Under the pieces are notes generated by a model. That model made no database searches and had not been told where the DNA came from. It saw only the letters and a list, made by a program, of their open reading frames with translations. A stretch of 35,123 bases of DNA from Calothrix sp. CSU_2_0 (GTDB lineage: Bacteria; Cyanobacteriota; Cyanobacteriia; Cyanobacteriales; Nostocaceae): positions 1 to 35,123 of the forward strand of contig JAAUPE010000071.1 of the NCBI GenBank assembly GCA_012034595.1, given 5' to 3'. Below, in pieces: positions 1-8,914 of the stretch (the stretch's first letter is position 1; each line of letters begins with the position of its first letter). The position numbers were made by a program, and so were the translations under genes.

Positions 1-49
1 GCAGGAGGCAGAAGGCAGAAGGCAGGAGGCAGAAGGCAGAAGTCAGAAA
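1..49. repeat. Heptanucleotide tandem repeat (STRR-like), GCAGRAG units
   Basis: Seven consecutive 7-nt units: six of the form GCAGRAG, then a degenerate TCAGAAA. The array touches the window edge, so its full length is unknown. Heptamer arrays of this kind are known in heterocystous cyanobacteria as short tandemly repeated repetitive (STRR) sequences. The unit resembles the larger array at 16363-16530. Confidence 0.8.
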
Positions 50-205
50 ATATATTTTTGTCCTTTACCCCTCTGTCTTCTCAATCCTCATATCAAATTC
101 TCCGGTACGAATATTTGAGGACTAAATTCGTTTGCTTAGACTGGTAATCTGGTAATTAGAAGGAATTCGATAAAACAAATTAAACAAAACCTCAATATAA
201 TAACC

Positions 206-721
206 ATGAATTATCTAGTTGCAGTACTACCAGACCGTATTCAAGCCGAAGCCGCTAATATCGCCTTAGAAAACGAAGGTATAAGTAGTACAATTCTTGG
301 CAGAGGCTACAAAACAGCCGATGAATTTGGTTTAATCGATCCAAAAGAACAAGCTGGAAAACAAGCAAAATTCATGGCAGTATGGTTAGTGCCATTTGGC
401 TTTTTTGCTGGTGTAACATTCAATAGCATTACTGGTTTAGATACTTTTTCTTGGGCAGGTGATATTGGGAATAAAATTATCGGAGGAATTTTAGGTGCAG
501 CAAGTGGTGCATTAGGTAGTATTGTTTCTGGTGGTGGAGTTGGCTTGGTTTTTGGTGGAGGTGATGCTTTGCCATACCGTAACCGTCTTGACGCTGGGAA
601 ATACTTAATAGTAGTCCAGGGTTCGGATGCTCTGAGTCGTGATGCTACCCGTATATTGCGTCGTTTCGATCCAGAAAATCTTCAAGGTTATACTGACAAC
701 TCCAATACCTCTAATGCCTAA
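206..721 (+). CDS. Conserved hypothetical protein with glycine-rich hydrophobic core
   Basis: A 171-residue protein of unknown function. The N-terminus (residues 1-32, with VLPDRIQAEAANIALENEGI) looks like the small alpha/beta module found in general-stress-protein-like and ferredoxin-like cyanobacterial proteins that begin with a DRxxAE stretch. Residues about 55-77 are hydrophobic. Residues about 92-118 form a Gly/Ala-rich zipper, typical of a segment that packs in or against a membrane. The C-terminal 40 residues (RNRLDAGKYLIVVQGS...) return to a soluble strand/helix pattern. The GNAT gene follows after 16 nt on the same strand, so the two may be co-transcribed. The role is not known; I infer only a membrane-associated stress-type protein. 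Confidence 0.75.
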   Translation: MNYLVAVLPDRIQAEAANIALENEGISSTILGRGYKTADEFGLIDPKEQAGKQAKFMAVWLVPFGFFAGVTFNSITGLDTFSWAGDIGNKIIGGILGAASGALGSIVSGGGVGLVFGGGDALPYRNRLDAGKYLIVVQGSDALSRDATRILRRFDPENLQGYTDNSNTSNA

Positions 722-737
722 CAATGTTTTACTTTAA

Positions 738-1274
738 ATGAATCAAATCTTATATATTGATACGCAACGTCTTGAGTTAATTCCATGCTCTTTGGAAGTA
801 GCTCAAGCTACCATTAACAGGGACAAACCTTTACTAGAAAAGCTTTTGACTGCTTATGTATCCGATGATTGGTACGCAACAGAGGTTCAAGATTTTCTAC
901 CTAAATATATCAACATGCTAAATACCGATCCATCCCAGTTGGGATATGGAGTTTGGTTGATGATTCGTACCGATGATTCTACTTTGATTGGCGATTTAGG
1001 TTTTGGAGGAAAGCCGGAACCTCAAGAAACTTTAGAGATAGGCTATGAGGTTTTAACTCCATATCGCAATCAAGGTTATGCAACCGAAGCTGTGGAAGCT
1101 TTAGTCAATTTTGCTTTTACTCAATTAGAAGCAAAAAGAATCATTGCACATACCCCTGAAGATAATGTTGCTTCGATTCGAGTTGTGGAAAAATTAGGTA
1201 TGCAAAATCTAGAAATTGTGACTGTGCCTGATTTACCTGGTGTAAACGTATTCAAATGGGAATTGATAAAATAG
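738..1274 (+). CDS. GNAT family N-acetyltransferase (RimJ/RimL-like)
   Basis: A 178-residue single-domain acetyltransferase that would transfer an acetyl group from acetyl-CoA to an amine, either a protein N-terminus or a small molecule. The N-terminal 'TQRLELIPCS' opening is typical of the RimJ/RimL branch. The acetyl-CoA pyrophosphate loop (motif A, R/Q-x-x-G-x-G/A) is visible as RNQGYA at residues 110-115, after the beta-4 strand IGYEVL. The C-terminal part 'NVASIRVVEKLGM' is the usual motif B helix. The length is normal for the family. It follows the preceding gene by 16 nt. The substrate cannot be predicted. Confidence 0.9.
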   Translation: MNQILYIDTQRLELIPCSLEVAQATINRDKPLLEKLLTAYVSDDWYATEVQDFLPKYINMLNTDPSQLGYGVWLMIRTDDSTLIGDLGFGGKPEPQETLEIGYEVLTPYRNQGYATEAVEALVNFAFTQLEAKRIIAHTPEDNVASIRVVEKLGMQNLEIVTVPDLPGVNVFKWELIK

Positions 1275-1441
1275 GTATTGAGTATTGGAAATTGGACGTA
1301 GGAATCTCGCAAAAAGTAGGTCGTACAAATTGAATGGGAAACAGGCTATGAACTGAAATTCTCGATTAAAAGTGTTCAAATTACTTTGCGTGATGCCTTA
1401 GTTTAGTTGTATGGGAACCATTAAAAATTAATCTTTAAACT

Positions 1442-2221
1442 ATGCTGCCACGAGAAGAACTTTTAAAGGGTGTTGAAAATCGAGATGTTTTTGTGCGAGT
1501 TATCGATCGAGCCGAAAAAGCAATTAAAACTTGGGAAATTATTCAAACTGATTTTCTCTCTCCTCCCGAATTGGCAGAAATTCAGAGGTCTTTTAATCGT
1601 TTGACGGATGTTCATTTGGTAGCTTGGGGTGGATATCCGCAAGCCGAACGTCAGCGAATTGCGATCGCACGTTCGGAGATTCCTCTGGAACAGTCTCAAG
1701 TTGAACTTGCTGCTCTTGATATTGCTGGTAATTTCCTGTTTGATACTGCGACGCACCGGGATTTTTTGGGTGCTATGCTCGGTACTGGTGTTGTTCGCGA
1801 TAAAACAGGTGACGTAATTGTGTTGGGTGAACGTGGAGCGCAAGCAATTGTTGTGCCTGAATTAGCCGAATTTTTAGAAATACATCTGAAACAGGTTCGT
1901 TCCGTACCCGTGCAAGTGCGACGGATTGAATTTAGCGAGTTAAAAATTCGCGAACCGAAGAAAAAAGAACTTACAACCGTCGAAGCTTCACTCAGATTAG
2001 ATGCGATCGCATCTGCTGGGTTTGGGATGTCTCGCAGTAAAATGGTCGATTTAATCGATGGTGGTGATGTCCGTGTCAACTGGAAGGATATTTCTCAAGC
2101 CAGTTCGCAACTGAAAACAGGTGATTTAATCGCCATTCGCGGCAAAGGACGTTTGGAAGTTGGTGAAATCGCTGTCACTAAAAAAGATAGATACCGCGTT
2201 CAACTCACTCGGTACATTTAA
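1442..2221 (+). CDS. Photosystem II S4 domain protein (YlmH-like RNA-binding protein)
   Basis: A 259-residue protein of the cyanobacterial/plastid 'PSII S4 domain' family, related to YlmH of Gram-positive bacteria. Residues 1-170 form the YlmH-type N-terminal part, including the conserved FLGAMLGTGVVRDKTGDVIV (108-127). Residues about 183-245 are an S4 RNA-binding domain (LRLDAIASAGFGMSRSKMVDLI ... GDVRVNWK). S4 domains bind structured RNA, and family members are linked to ribosome or photosystem assembly; the exact role is unsettled. The ATG at 1442 has no clear Shine-Dalgarno sequence, but the frame aligns with the family from the first residues. Two HIP1 sites lie in the gene, as expected for native DNA. 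Confidence 0.92.
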   Translation: MLPREELLKGVENRDVFVRVIDRAEKAIKTWEIIQTDFLSPPELAEIQRSFNRLTDVHLVAWGGYPQAERQRIAIARSEIPLEQSQVELAALDIAGNFLFDTATHRDFLGAMLGTGVVRDKTGDVIVLGERGAQAIVVPELAEFLEIHLKQVRSVPVQVRRIEFSELKIREPKKKELTTVEASLRLDAIASAGFGMSRSKMVDLIDGGDVRVNWKDISQASSQLKTGDLIAIRGKGRLEVGEIAVTKKDRYRVQLTRYI

Positions 2222-2567
2222 ATAAAGTGCAGATAAGGAAAAGAAAAATTGATACACCCTAATTCTTTTAAAATCAGCCCAAAATAAATAACTGAGTTTT
2301 TTGTCCTATTTTGCCTCGAATACACCTAAATTCATTCCATTCCCAACACGAAATATACTCCCTGATTAAGCCTCTATCCAACCAATTATTTGCTGATTGA
2401 GATTTTTTCATCGACAAACAATTTTTCAGAAAGCACAAACACTCAAAGTTTGATAGATATGACACCCAAGAAAACTAACTACCGATGCAATTTTTGATTA
2501 ATCAGCGAATGTAGATTTACAGCTATGTATATAAAATGTATCAAAAAGAACTAGCTAAGTTGATAAT

Positions 2568-2598
2568 TTGACTAGAAACTTCCGGATTCATCTATGAT
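2568..2598 (+). promoter_or_regulatory. Candidate promoter upstream of a terminator-ended short transcript
   Basis: A TTGACT -35-like hexamer (2568-2573) lies 19 nt from a TATGAT -10-like hexamer (2593-2598). The spacing is longer than the ideal 17 nt, so support is modest. It gains weight because a strong intrinsic terminator ends about 70 nt downstream. Confidence 0.35.
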
Positions 2599-2604
2599 TT
2601 GCAT

Positions 2605-2673
2605 GGAAAAACAAATATAGATGCACCCTAATTCATCGTAACTCTCAGTTCAAAGGACTGGGAGTTTTTTTTT
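2605..2673 (+). ncRNA. Candidate small RNA of about 70 nt
   Basis: The 463-bp gap between the S4 gene and the exoD-like gene holds a promoter-like pair followed by a textbook Rho-independent terminator on the same strand, with no reading frame between. The nearest upstream plus-strand gene stops about 420 nt before the hairpin, so the terminator is far for that gene. The implied transcript starts near 2605 and ends in the U-tract near 2673. It does not show the Yfr1 core sequence that I would recognise. The alternative is a read-through terminator for the S4 gene with a long 3' UTR. Confidence 0.3.
2640..2673 (+). terminator. Strong intrinsic terminator
   Basis: A ten-base-pair stem (2640-2649 with 2657-2666, one G-U wobble) closes a 7-nt loop and runs directly into nine or more T residues. 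This is the clearest Rho-independent terminator in the window. It lies only 12 nt from the end of the convergent exoD-like gene on the opposite strand. Confidence 0.85.
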
Positions 2674-2684
2674 ATTGGCAAATG

Positions 2685-3317
2685 CTAGCTAATAAACTTG
2701 GGTAATAAACCCGGAGCCATCCACAATGCATAACCAATGAAACCAAAAAGCAGAGATATCAAAATCGTTAATATATAACCTATGCACATTAATAAACCAT
2801 CCGACTCGATCGCCGCAACCGCCAAAAGGAGGATACCAACAGTTGGGATGGGATTGGTGAAAGGGATGGGGGATATTAACAACACCGTTAGCCAAGAAAT
2901 GCACAATCCATTTAATCGCCAAGTCCAATTATTATTAGCAATCTTAGCTAAACGGGGACGGGTAACTTTTTCTAATATTCTGGTGACACGACGTAAATTT
3001 TGCAAAATCACTAGGGAAAGCGATCGCGGAAATTTGTAACTGGCGATTTTTTTAGGCAACCAGGGCGATCGCTTTCCCAAAACCATCTGCATTGACAGCA
3101 GCAAACAAGCACCGCCGAAGGGACCAGTCAATCCTGGAGGCATGGGAAACAAAAATGGTAAAACCAATAATGCGATTACTAAACTAAAACCCCGCTCTGA
3201 TGTTTCAGATAATATATTTCCCAGTGTTAAAGGCTGTTCTACCAATCTTTGTAAAAGTAATTTTATTTCTTGAGAAAATTTTAAATTGGCTGAGTGTAAA
3301 TTTACGGGAGTTGACAC
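2685..3317 (-). CDS. ExoD family membrane protein (exopolysaccharide synthesis)
   Basis: A 210-residue integral membrane protein of the ExoD family, whose rhizobial founder affects exopolysaccharide production and alkali tolerance; the biochemical activity is unknown. The family signature RGFSLVIALLVLPFLFPMPP starts at residue 42. It is followed by GLTGPFGGACLLLSMQMVLG (62-81) and the WLPKKIA segment. Hydrophobic segments lie at about 44-60, 64-80, 136-153, 155-172 and 176-202. The cytosolic linker (90-130) is basic. Length is normal for the family. It stands alone, facing away from the divergent ubiD. The role in cell-envelope polysaccharide is inferred from family only. Confidence 0.88.
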   Translation of the reverse strand: MSTPVNLHSANLKFSQEIKLLLQRLVEQPLTLGNILSETSERGFSLVIALLVLPFLFPMPPGLTGPFGGACLLLSMQMVLGKRSPWLPKKIASYKFPRSLSLVILQNLRRVTRILEKVTRPRLAKIANNNWTWRLNGLCISWLTVLLISPIPFTNPIPTVGILLLAVAAIESDGLLMCIGYILTILISLLFGFIGYALWMAPGLLPKFIS

Positions 3318-4072
3318 AATCCCTACCTTGATAGCTCAGATTAAGGTTTATTTCTCAGTATACTTTGACAACAGGCGATACTCGGAAGTTCACCAAAGCA
3401 AAATTAAAAGGTAAAAGAAAGAAAAGAAGTCCTTATTAAGTGGATGAAAATATTTACGAATTTCCAGGGATTAGAGAGAAATAATCCATTGCTCAAGAAC
3501 ATATCACAATATTACCAAATCACTAAATTCATAATTTCCAGCTTTAGTCAAGCTAAAACTTGATTTACTTTATTTTCATCTTAAAAATTTACATAATTGT
3601 TAATTATTCTTTACCATTTTTGGCTTCTGTAGAACCTGTAAATCATTGAAAGCTATTCACACAAACACTTTAAAGAATGCTTGCGATACAGCTATTCGCA
3701 ATAACATACGAGTTAAAGCGACTTAGCAAAAACTTATTGAGAATAAAAGCTTTGATATTAAACTCTAAGATGCTTATAGGCTATGAATTTTAGGCTTATT
3801 TAGATGAATTAACTTTGACAATCAATACTTTGACAATAATTATCAATAATTAAACGATTTTTGGTTGTTTGAGGGCTATTTGACTTTTTTAGAGAAAATG
3901 ATACTGTAGTATGCTGAGGGCATAGTATAACTCCAAAATAGTCATCTGGGGAAAATTTTCGTGATGTCTGATGACAAGTCAACTCAGAAATTAATAACTC
4001 TTCCTTGCTAGTAAATACCCGATAATGAGAGCAGCGCTTTACAGTTCTTAATTATTGGGAAACCAGAGAAAA
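3318..4072. other. Gene-free 755-bp AT-rich gap between divergent exoD-like gene and ubiD
   Basis: No reading frame, RNA gene or tandem repeat was recognised. Short direct repeats of a CTTTGACAAT-like word occur near 3812-3840, just before the ubiD promoter candidate. The length allows long 5' leaders or regulatory sites for both divergent genes. Confidence 0.6.
3880..3907 (+). promoter_or_regulatory. Candidate sigma-70-type promoter for ubiD
   Basis: TTGACT (3880-3885) and TACTGT (3902-3907) are separated by 16 nt. They lie about 165 nt before the ubiD ATG, implying a leader of about 150 nt. The -35 is good and the -10 moderate; AT-rich sequence makes chance matches common. Confidence 0.3.
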
Positions 4073-5581
4073 ATGGCACGGGATTTACGCGGATTTATCA
4101 AAATATTGGAAGAAAGAGGACAATTACGGCGAATCACTGCCCAAGTAGACTCAGATTTAGAAATAGCTGAGATTTCCAACCGAATGCTCGCCAAAGGTGG
4201 TCCCGGCTTAATATTTGAAAACGTTAAAGGTGCAGAGTTTCCCGTCGCAGTTAACTTGATGGGGACAGTGGAACGGATTTGCTGGGCAATGAACATGGAA
4301 CATCCCCTGGAATTGGAAGAATTGGGGAAAAAACTATCGATGTTGCAGCAACCCAAACCACCAAAGAAGATTTCCCAAGCGATTGATTTTGGTAAAGTCC
4401 TGTTTGATGTGGTCAAGGCAAAACCCGGACGTAACTTTTTTCCCCCATGTCAGCAGGTTGTGATTGAGGGTGATAACCTGGATTTGCATAAAATACCAAT
4501 GCTACGTCCCTATCCTGGAGATGCAGGGAAGATAATCACCTTGGGTTTGGTAATTACCAGGGATTGTGAGACCGGAACACCAAATGTCGGGGTATATAGA
4601 CTGCAACTCCAATCGAAAAATACGATGACAGTCCATTGGTTATCGGTGCGAGGTGGTGCGAGACATTTGCGGAAAGCTGCGGAAAAAGGGAAAAAATTAG
4701 AAATTGCGATCGCACTTGGTGTTGACCCGTTGATTATTATGGCGGCGGCGACTCCGATTCCTGTGGATTTATCGGAATGGTTATTTGCGGGGTTGTATGG
4801 TGGTTCGGGTGTAAGTTTGGCGAAATGTAAAACGGTGGATTTGGAAGTACCCGCCGATTCGGAAATAGTTTTGGAAGGGACAATTACACCGGGGGAAATG
4901 TTACCGGATGGTCCTTTTGGCGACCATATGGGATATTACGGTGGGGTGGAGGATTCACCTTTGGTTAGGTTTCAATGTATGACACATCGCCAAGACCCAA
5001 TTTATTTAACGACATTTAGCGGTCGTCCCCCCAAGGAAGAAGCAATGATGGCGATCGCATTAAATCGGATTTATACGCCGATATTGCGGCAGCAAGTTAG
5101 CGAAATTGTGGATTTTTTCTTGCCGATGGAAGCGTTGAGTTATAAAGCGGCAATTATCTCGATAGATAAGGCATATCCCGGACAAGCACGCAGGGCAGCT
5201 TTGGCGTTTTGGAGTGCTTTGCCGCAGTTTACCTATACTAAGTTTGTGATTGTGGTGGATAAGGATATTAATATTCGCGACCCCCGACAGGTGGTCTGGG
5301 CAATCAGTTCTAAGGTCGATCCGGTGCGGGATGTATTTATTTTGCCGAATACACCCTTTGATACGTTGGATTTTGCCAGCGAAAAATTGGGTTTGGGGGG
5401 AAGGATGGGTATTGATGGGACGACGAAGATACCACCGGAGACGGAACACGCATGGGGTGAGCCGTTGGAGTCGGATGCTGATGTGGCGGAGATGGTGGAG
5501 AGAAGATGGGTTGAGTATGGTTTGGGAGATTTGGAATTGGGGGAGGTTGACCCAAATTTGTTTGGGTATGATATGAAGTAA
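4073..5581 (+). CDS. ubiD: UbiD family decarboxylase (4-hydroxy-3-polyprenylbenzoate decarboxylase)
   Basis: A 502-residue prenylated-FMN-dependent decarboxylase. In cyanobacteria the UbiD homologue, with flavin prenyltransferase UbiX, is assigned to decarboxylation of 4-hydroxy-3-solanesylbenzoate on the way to plastoquinone-9. The sequence has the family's N-terminal DLRGFIKILEERGQLRRI and the prFMN-binding region TPNVGVYRLQLQSKNTMTVHW. It also has the active-site loop LPDGPFGDHMGYYGG, with Asp in the second acidic position as in E. coli UbiD, and the C-terminal oligomerisation part. Reading upstream reaches a TTG at 4055, but the ATG at 4073 (MARDLRGFI) matches the usual family start and is preferred. 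Gene stands alone with a 390-nt gap downstream. Confidence 0.95.
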   Translation: MARDLRGFIKILEERGQLRRITAQVDSDLEIAEISNRMLAKGGPGLIFENVKGAEFPVAVNLMGTVERICWAMNMEHPLELEELGKKLSMLQQPKPPKKISQAIDFGKVLFDVVKAKPGRNFFPPCQQVVIEGDNLDLHKIPMLRPYPGDAGKIITLGLVITRDCETGTPNVGVYRLQLQSKNTMTVHWLSVRGGARHLRKAAEKGKKLEIAIALGVDPLIIMAAATPIPVDLSEWLFAGLYGGSGVSLAKCKTVDLEVPADSEIVLEGTITPGEMLPDGPFGDHMGYYGGVEDSPLVRFQCMTHRQDPIYLTTFSGRPPKEEAMMAIALNRIYTPILRQQVSEIVDFFLPMEALSYKAAIISIDKAYPGQARRAALAFWSALPQFTYTKFVIVVDKDINIRDPRQVVWAISSKVDPVRDVFILPNTPFDTLDFASEKLGLGGRMGIDGTTKIPPETEHAWGEPLESDADVAEMVERRWVEYGLGDLELGEVDPNLFGYDMK

Positions 5582-5599
5582 CTACATTTTTTATTGTCG

Positions 5600-5666
5600 G
5601 TTGGGTGCAGGCGATCGCGAAATATTTGATGCTTCATTCATAATCTATTTTGCGCCGAAACCCAAC
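5600..5666. repeat. Short inverted repeat around a HIP1 site downstream of ubiD
   Basis: GTTGGGT (5600-5606) and ACCCAAC (5660-5666) flank a HIP1 octamer. GTTGGGT/ACCCAAC pairs are a frequent intergenic dispersed motif in Nostocales. The stem is short and the loop long (53 nt), so a terminator role is doubtful. The rest of the 390-bp gap before the epimerase gene shows nothing further. Confidence 0.35.
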
Positions 5667-5971
5667 ATTAAATATTTTTGTAAAATCAAGAAATATTGTG
5701 TTGATTAATACTACTTTTTAGAAATCGAGATTTTCAATTTTAACTATTAAAATCGATAATTAAACTAGTTGATATTTAAATATAGCATTCTTGCAATCTG
5801 GAATCTGCTGTATGTAACTTGTTTCCCACAACACTTGTCGTCTATCCCCAACAAAGTCATAATTAACAAGAAATTTTCTTTTGGGTTAATCCAGAATTTA
5901 ATGCTTGTACTCAGCGCAAGTGAAGAATGTATCCAAAATCTAAAATCTAAAATCGCACAAGGGAAACATCG

Positions 5972-7147
5972 ATGGAGTACAACTTTCAACAACTCGCTAC
6001 ACTCTACAAAACTACACTCCTCAATGATGTACTCCCATTTTGGGAAAAATATTCCTGCGATCGCGAACAAGGTGGTTACTTCACTTGCTTGGATCGGGAA
6101 GGCAAGGTTTACGACACAGATAAATTTATTTGGTTGCAAAATCGTCAAGTTTGGACATTTTCCATGCTTTACAACCAATTGGAAAATGAAAGACAAGAAA
6201 ATTGGCTGGAAATTGCTCGTCATGGTGCAAACTTCCTTGCTAAACATGGTAGAGATGGCGAAGGAAATTGGTATTTTGCGTTGAATCGTGAAGGAGAACC
6301 ATTAATTCAACCCTACAATATCTTTTCAGATTGCTTTGCAGCGATGGCTTTTAGTAAATATGCTTTAGCTAGTGGTGAAGAATGGGCGAAAGATGTGGCG
6401 ATGCAAGCTTATAATAACGTGCTACGTCGTCAAAATAATCCCAAAGGCAAATACACCAAAGCTTATCCCGGTACACGTCCAATGAAATCCCTTGCTGTAC
6501 CGATGATATTGGCAAATTTAACTTTGGAAATGGAATGGTTACTTAATCCTGAAACCTTAGAAACCGTTCTTGATGCGACTGTAAAAGAAGTCATGGGGGA
6601 TTTTTTCGACCAAGAACGGGGTTTAATGTTTGAAAATGTCGCTCCTGATGGTTCCCATGTGGATTGCTTTGAAGGCAGGATAATTAATCCTGGACATGGG
6701 ATTGAGGCGATGTGGTTTATTATGGATATCGCGAACCGTAAAAACGAGACGAAAACAATTAATCAAGCGGTTGATGTGGTATTAAATATCCTCGATTTTG
6801 CTTGGGATAAAGAATTTGGTGGATTGTACTACTTTATGGATGCAAATGGACATCCCCCACAGCAATTGGAATGGGATCAAAAATTGTGGTGGGTACATTT
6901 AGAGACTTTGGTGGCATTGGCAATAGGGTATCGGTTAACGAAGCGTGATGATTGTTGGGAATGGTACAAGAAGGTTCATGATTATGCTTGGAGCCATTTT
7001 GCGGATACTGAATATAGGGAATGGTTTGGTTATTTAAATCGACGTGGGGAAGTATTATTAAATCTCAAAGGTGGGAAATGGAAGGGATGTTTTCATGTAC
7101 CCCGTGCAATGTACTTGTGCTGGCAGCAATTTGAGAATTTGAGTTAA
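5972..7147 (+). CDS. N-acylglucosamine 2-epimerase (renin-binding-protein family)
   Basis: A 391-residue (alpha/alpha)6-barrel epimerase that interconverts N-acetylglucosamine and N-acetylmannosamine, with ATP as allosteric activator in characterised enzymes. The sequence closely resembles, as far as I can recall it, the structurally studied Anabaena sp. CH1 enzyme of almost the same length. Visible conserved elements are [16 protein letters not shown] (51-66, active-site Arg58), [10 protein letters not shown] (239-248, catalytic-type His242), the [14 protein letters not shown] stretch, and [13 protein letters not shown] near the C-terminus (His375). The ATG at 5972 is preceded by AAGGGA as a plausible ribosome-binding site. 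It could feed ManNAc into sialic-acid-like or wall sugar metabolism; no partner genes are adjacent. Confidence 0.96.
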   Translation: MEYNFQQLATLYKTTLLNDVLPFWEKYSCDREQGGYFTCLDREGKVYDTDKFIWLQNRQVWTFSMLYNQLENERQENWLEIARHGANFLAKHGRDGEGNWYFALNREGEPLIQPYNIFSDCFAAMAFSKYALASGEEWAKDVAMQAYNNVLRRQNNPKGKYTKAYPGTRPMKSLAVPMILANLTLEMEWLLNPETLETVLDATVKEVMGDFFDQERGLMFENVAPDGSHVDCFEGRIINPGHGIEAMWFIMDIANRKNETKTINQAVDVVLNILDFAWDKEFGGLYYFMDANGHPPQQLEWDQKLWWVHLETLVALAIGYRLTKRDDCWEWYKKVHDYAWSHFADTEYREWFGYLNRRGEVLLNLKGGKWKGCFHVPRAMYLCWQQFENLS

Positions 7148-7161
7148 TTTTTTCCATCTAA

Positions 7162-7995
7162 TTAGCTCGAACCATTGCACTTTTTACCTTTTGGTGTTGC
7201 ATCGGGATAATAGGTAATAATCGCTTTATTCTTAACTACAAATACAGTTGGGAAAATAATTCCAGTTTCCCTATCTTTCACCTGAAATATACAAGCACCT
7301 TCGAGATTATTCTGGAGTTTATATATTTTAGTCACATCTAAAAGTATTTCCTGGGCATTACTTAGATAACCATAACCCTTAATCACATCCGTAATCGTGC
7401 GTTTCCCCTGTTTAACCATCACTCCCATCGTATAAATAACACCAGGAACAACTTCCTGCATTTTGTCATTATTAGGCAATCTACCTCCAATTCCCTCTTC
7501 TTGTAACTGGAGATATCTACCATAGAAATGTAATCCACCAATGTCATCTTCTTTATATATTTCCCCACAAAAAATATGCTCAAAACCCCGATTTTGGAAC
7601 CAAATATTAGTTAAATCTTGAATAAAATCCAAACGTCGTTTTCTTCGCGATCGCAATTCCCCATCAGTAACTTTTTGTAGCTTTTCCACCACATCTGGAT
7701 AATAGGATAATAGCTGTTTAAATTGATTAGGACTAACTCGACTTCCAAAAGTACCACAAACTTTTAAAACAGCGCGATCGAAGGAATTTAGATTTGGTGC
7801 TTGTGGTGAAATATCTAGATTCTCCCCGGCAGGAAATCCCACAGGAACGGGATTATTTTCTTTGTCGAAAAATGGTATTAATTTATCATTTTCTTGAGCA
7901 GAAGCAACGGAATCATAATATGAATTAAAAATAGAAGTAAAAACTAATGCGATCGCAAAAATTAAAGTTGCTTGAAAATTGCCAATCAAATTCAC
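7162..7995 (-). CDS. Putative secreted EndoU-type nuclease
   Basis: A 277-residue exported protein. Residues 1-33 are a signal peptide: hydrophobic stretch 9-23, then ASA before a predicted cut at 33/34. The C-terminal half resembles the EndoU (XendoU-like) RNase fold: GFEHIFCGEI (His140), GGLHFYGRYLQLQEEG (His156), and a C-terminal VFVVKNKAIITYYPD segment (Lys255/257 and the usual T-x-YP strand). EndoU enzymes use two His and one Lys and cleave RNA at uridylates; bacterial members are often secreted or toxin domains. No toxin-delivery domain or immunity gene is adjacent, so a free secreted nuclease is more likely than a contact toxin. It converges on the epimerase gene with only 14 nt between stops. 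EndoU assignment is from motif reading only. Confidence 0.65.
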   Translation of the reverse strand: MNLIGNFQATLIFAIALVFTSIFNSYYDSVASAQENDKLIPFFDKENNPVPVGFPAGENLDISPQAPNLNSFDRAVLKVCGTFGSRVSPNQFKQLLSYYPDVVEKLQKVTDGELRSRRKRRLDFIQDLTNIWFQNRGFEHIFCGEIYKEDDIGGLHFYGRYLQLQEEGIGGRLPNNDKMQEVVPGVIYTMGVMVKQGKRTITDVIKGYGYLSNAQEILLDVTKIYKLQNNLEGACIFQVKDRETGIIFPTVFVVKNKAIITYYPDATPKGKKCNGSS

Positions 7996-8068
7996 CCTAA
8001 CCTCCTGTTAACGTAGATGTTTTTCTATGAATTAATATAGAGTATTCCAAGTAAAAAAATACCCAATT

Positions 8069-8100
8069 GTCATTGCGAGGAGGAACGACGAAGCAATCGC
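8069..8100 (+). repeat. Partial copy of the GTCATTGCG dispersed repeat
   Basis: A 32-nt stretch beginning GTCATTGCGAGGAGGAACGA and ending GCAATCGC matches the left end of the element at 8915-9053. It lies about 75-105 nt upstream of the EndoU-like gene on the opposite strand. Confidence 0.65.
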
Positions 8101-8181
8101 AGTGATAGATTTTGGATCATTTATTTGTTGGAACACTCATAATACTTCCGCTTCCAAAACCTAACTTTAGACCTGAGAGTG

Positions 8182-8664
8182 TCAATCCCCATACAATTCG
8201 ATGGTTGCATCGATAAAATTTTGCCAAATTTGATTTGGTTGCCAAATCTGTTCGAGATAGCGACGGGAAGCTTCTTCGGTGTAACCTTTACGAAGTCGAT
8301 GGTAAAGATACATCATTGCCGAAACGCGCATATTCTTAGCACAATGCACCCAAGTTTTTCGCTCCGGATTTTCATCGAGCAAATCCGCAAGATTATCGAA
8401 GTCGCTGAGGGTAGGATTGTCCCAATCGATGGGAATACCCACATATTCCATTCTCAACCCTTCAACGATCGCGTACTCGCGTTGCGCTTCGCTTATCGCA
8501 CTTTCATTGCTGTTCCAATTACTTGATGCGGAGGTTGCCAGGTTGATAACCCTGCTGTAACCTGCCGATGCAATATCTGCGAACTGTTCCGGGGTAGGTT
8601 GTCCAGAGGTGGTAATGGTGAAGGAAACGGGTAGAAATGCTTCGATTTGTTGGATGGAAGACAT
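8182..8664 (-). CDS. Protein tyrosine phosphatase-like protein with non-canonical P-loop
   Basis: A 160-residue protein with the compact dual-specificity-phosphatase fold of the DUF442/beta-lactamase-hydrolase-like group. The pattern TSGQPTPEQFADIASAGYSRVINL (19-42) and the IPIDWDNP loop (77-84, possible general acid Asp80) are typical. The phosphate-binding loop reads WVHCAKNMRVSAMMY: Cys108 and Arg113 are separated by four residues, not five as in the CX5R signature. The same 'C-x-x-N-M-R-x-S' form recurs in this subgroup as I recall it, so it is probably real rather than damage. Substrate is unknown. A GC-rich stretch of palindromic GCG words lies inside the gene near 8474-8505. Confidence 0.75.
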   Translation of the reverse strand: MSSIQQIEAFLPVSFTITTSGQPTPEQFADIASAGYSRVINLATSASSNWNSNESAISEAQREYAIVEGLRMEYVGIPIDWDNPTLSDFDNLADLLDENPERKTWVHCAKNMRVSAMMYLYHRLRKGYTEEASRRYLEQIWQPNQIWQNFIDATIELYGD

Positions 8665-8914
8665 TGGATTTTGGATTTTAGATTGATTTTGATGCGATCG
8701 CGTTTGGAATTACATTTTAGTTTAAATGAGCGATCGTAAAACACAACAAATTGGAATATGGGAGCATCGCATCCCACTTTTTAGGAGATTTCCAGAATAA
8801 AAATTACCACACAATTATAATTACATCGTAGGGGAGAACGGCTGTACTTGCGGAGCGAGAAGCAAGCTACACCCTCTTAATCGGTAAGATTATTTTGAGA
8901 AATCACCTTAGTCT

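Noticed and set aside
2274-2465. Minus-strand frame of 63 codons between the S4 and exoD-like genes
   Set aside because: Cys/Trp-rich, no ribosome-binding site and no recognisable similarity; likely chance in AT-rich DNA.
5769-6284. Plus-strand frame of 171 codons overlapping the start of the epimerase gene
   Set aside because: It overlaps the secure epimerase coding region in another frame and has no family-like composition.
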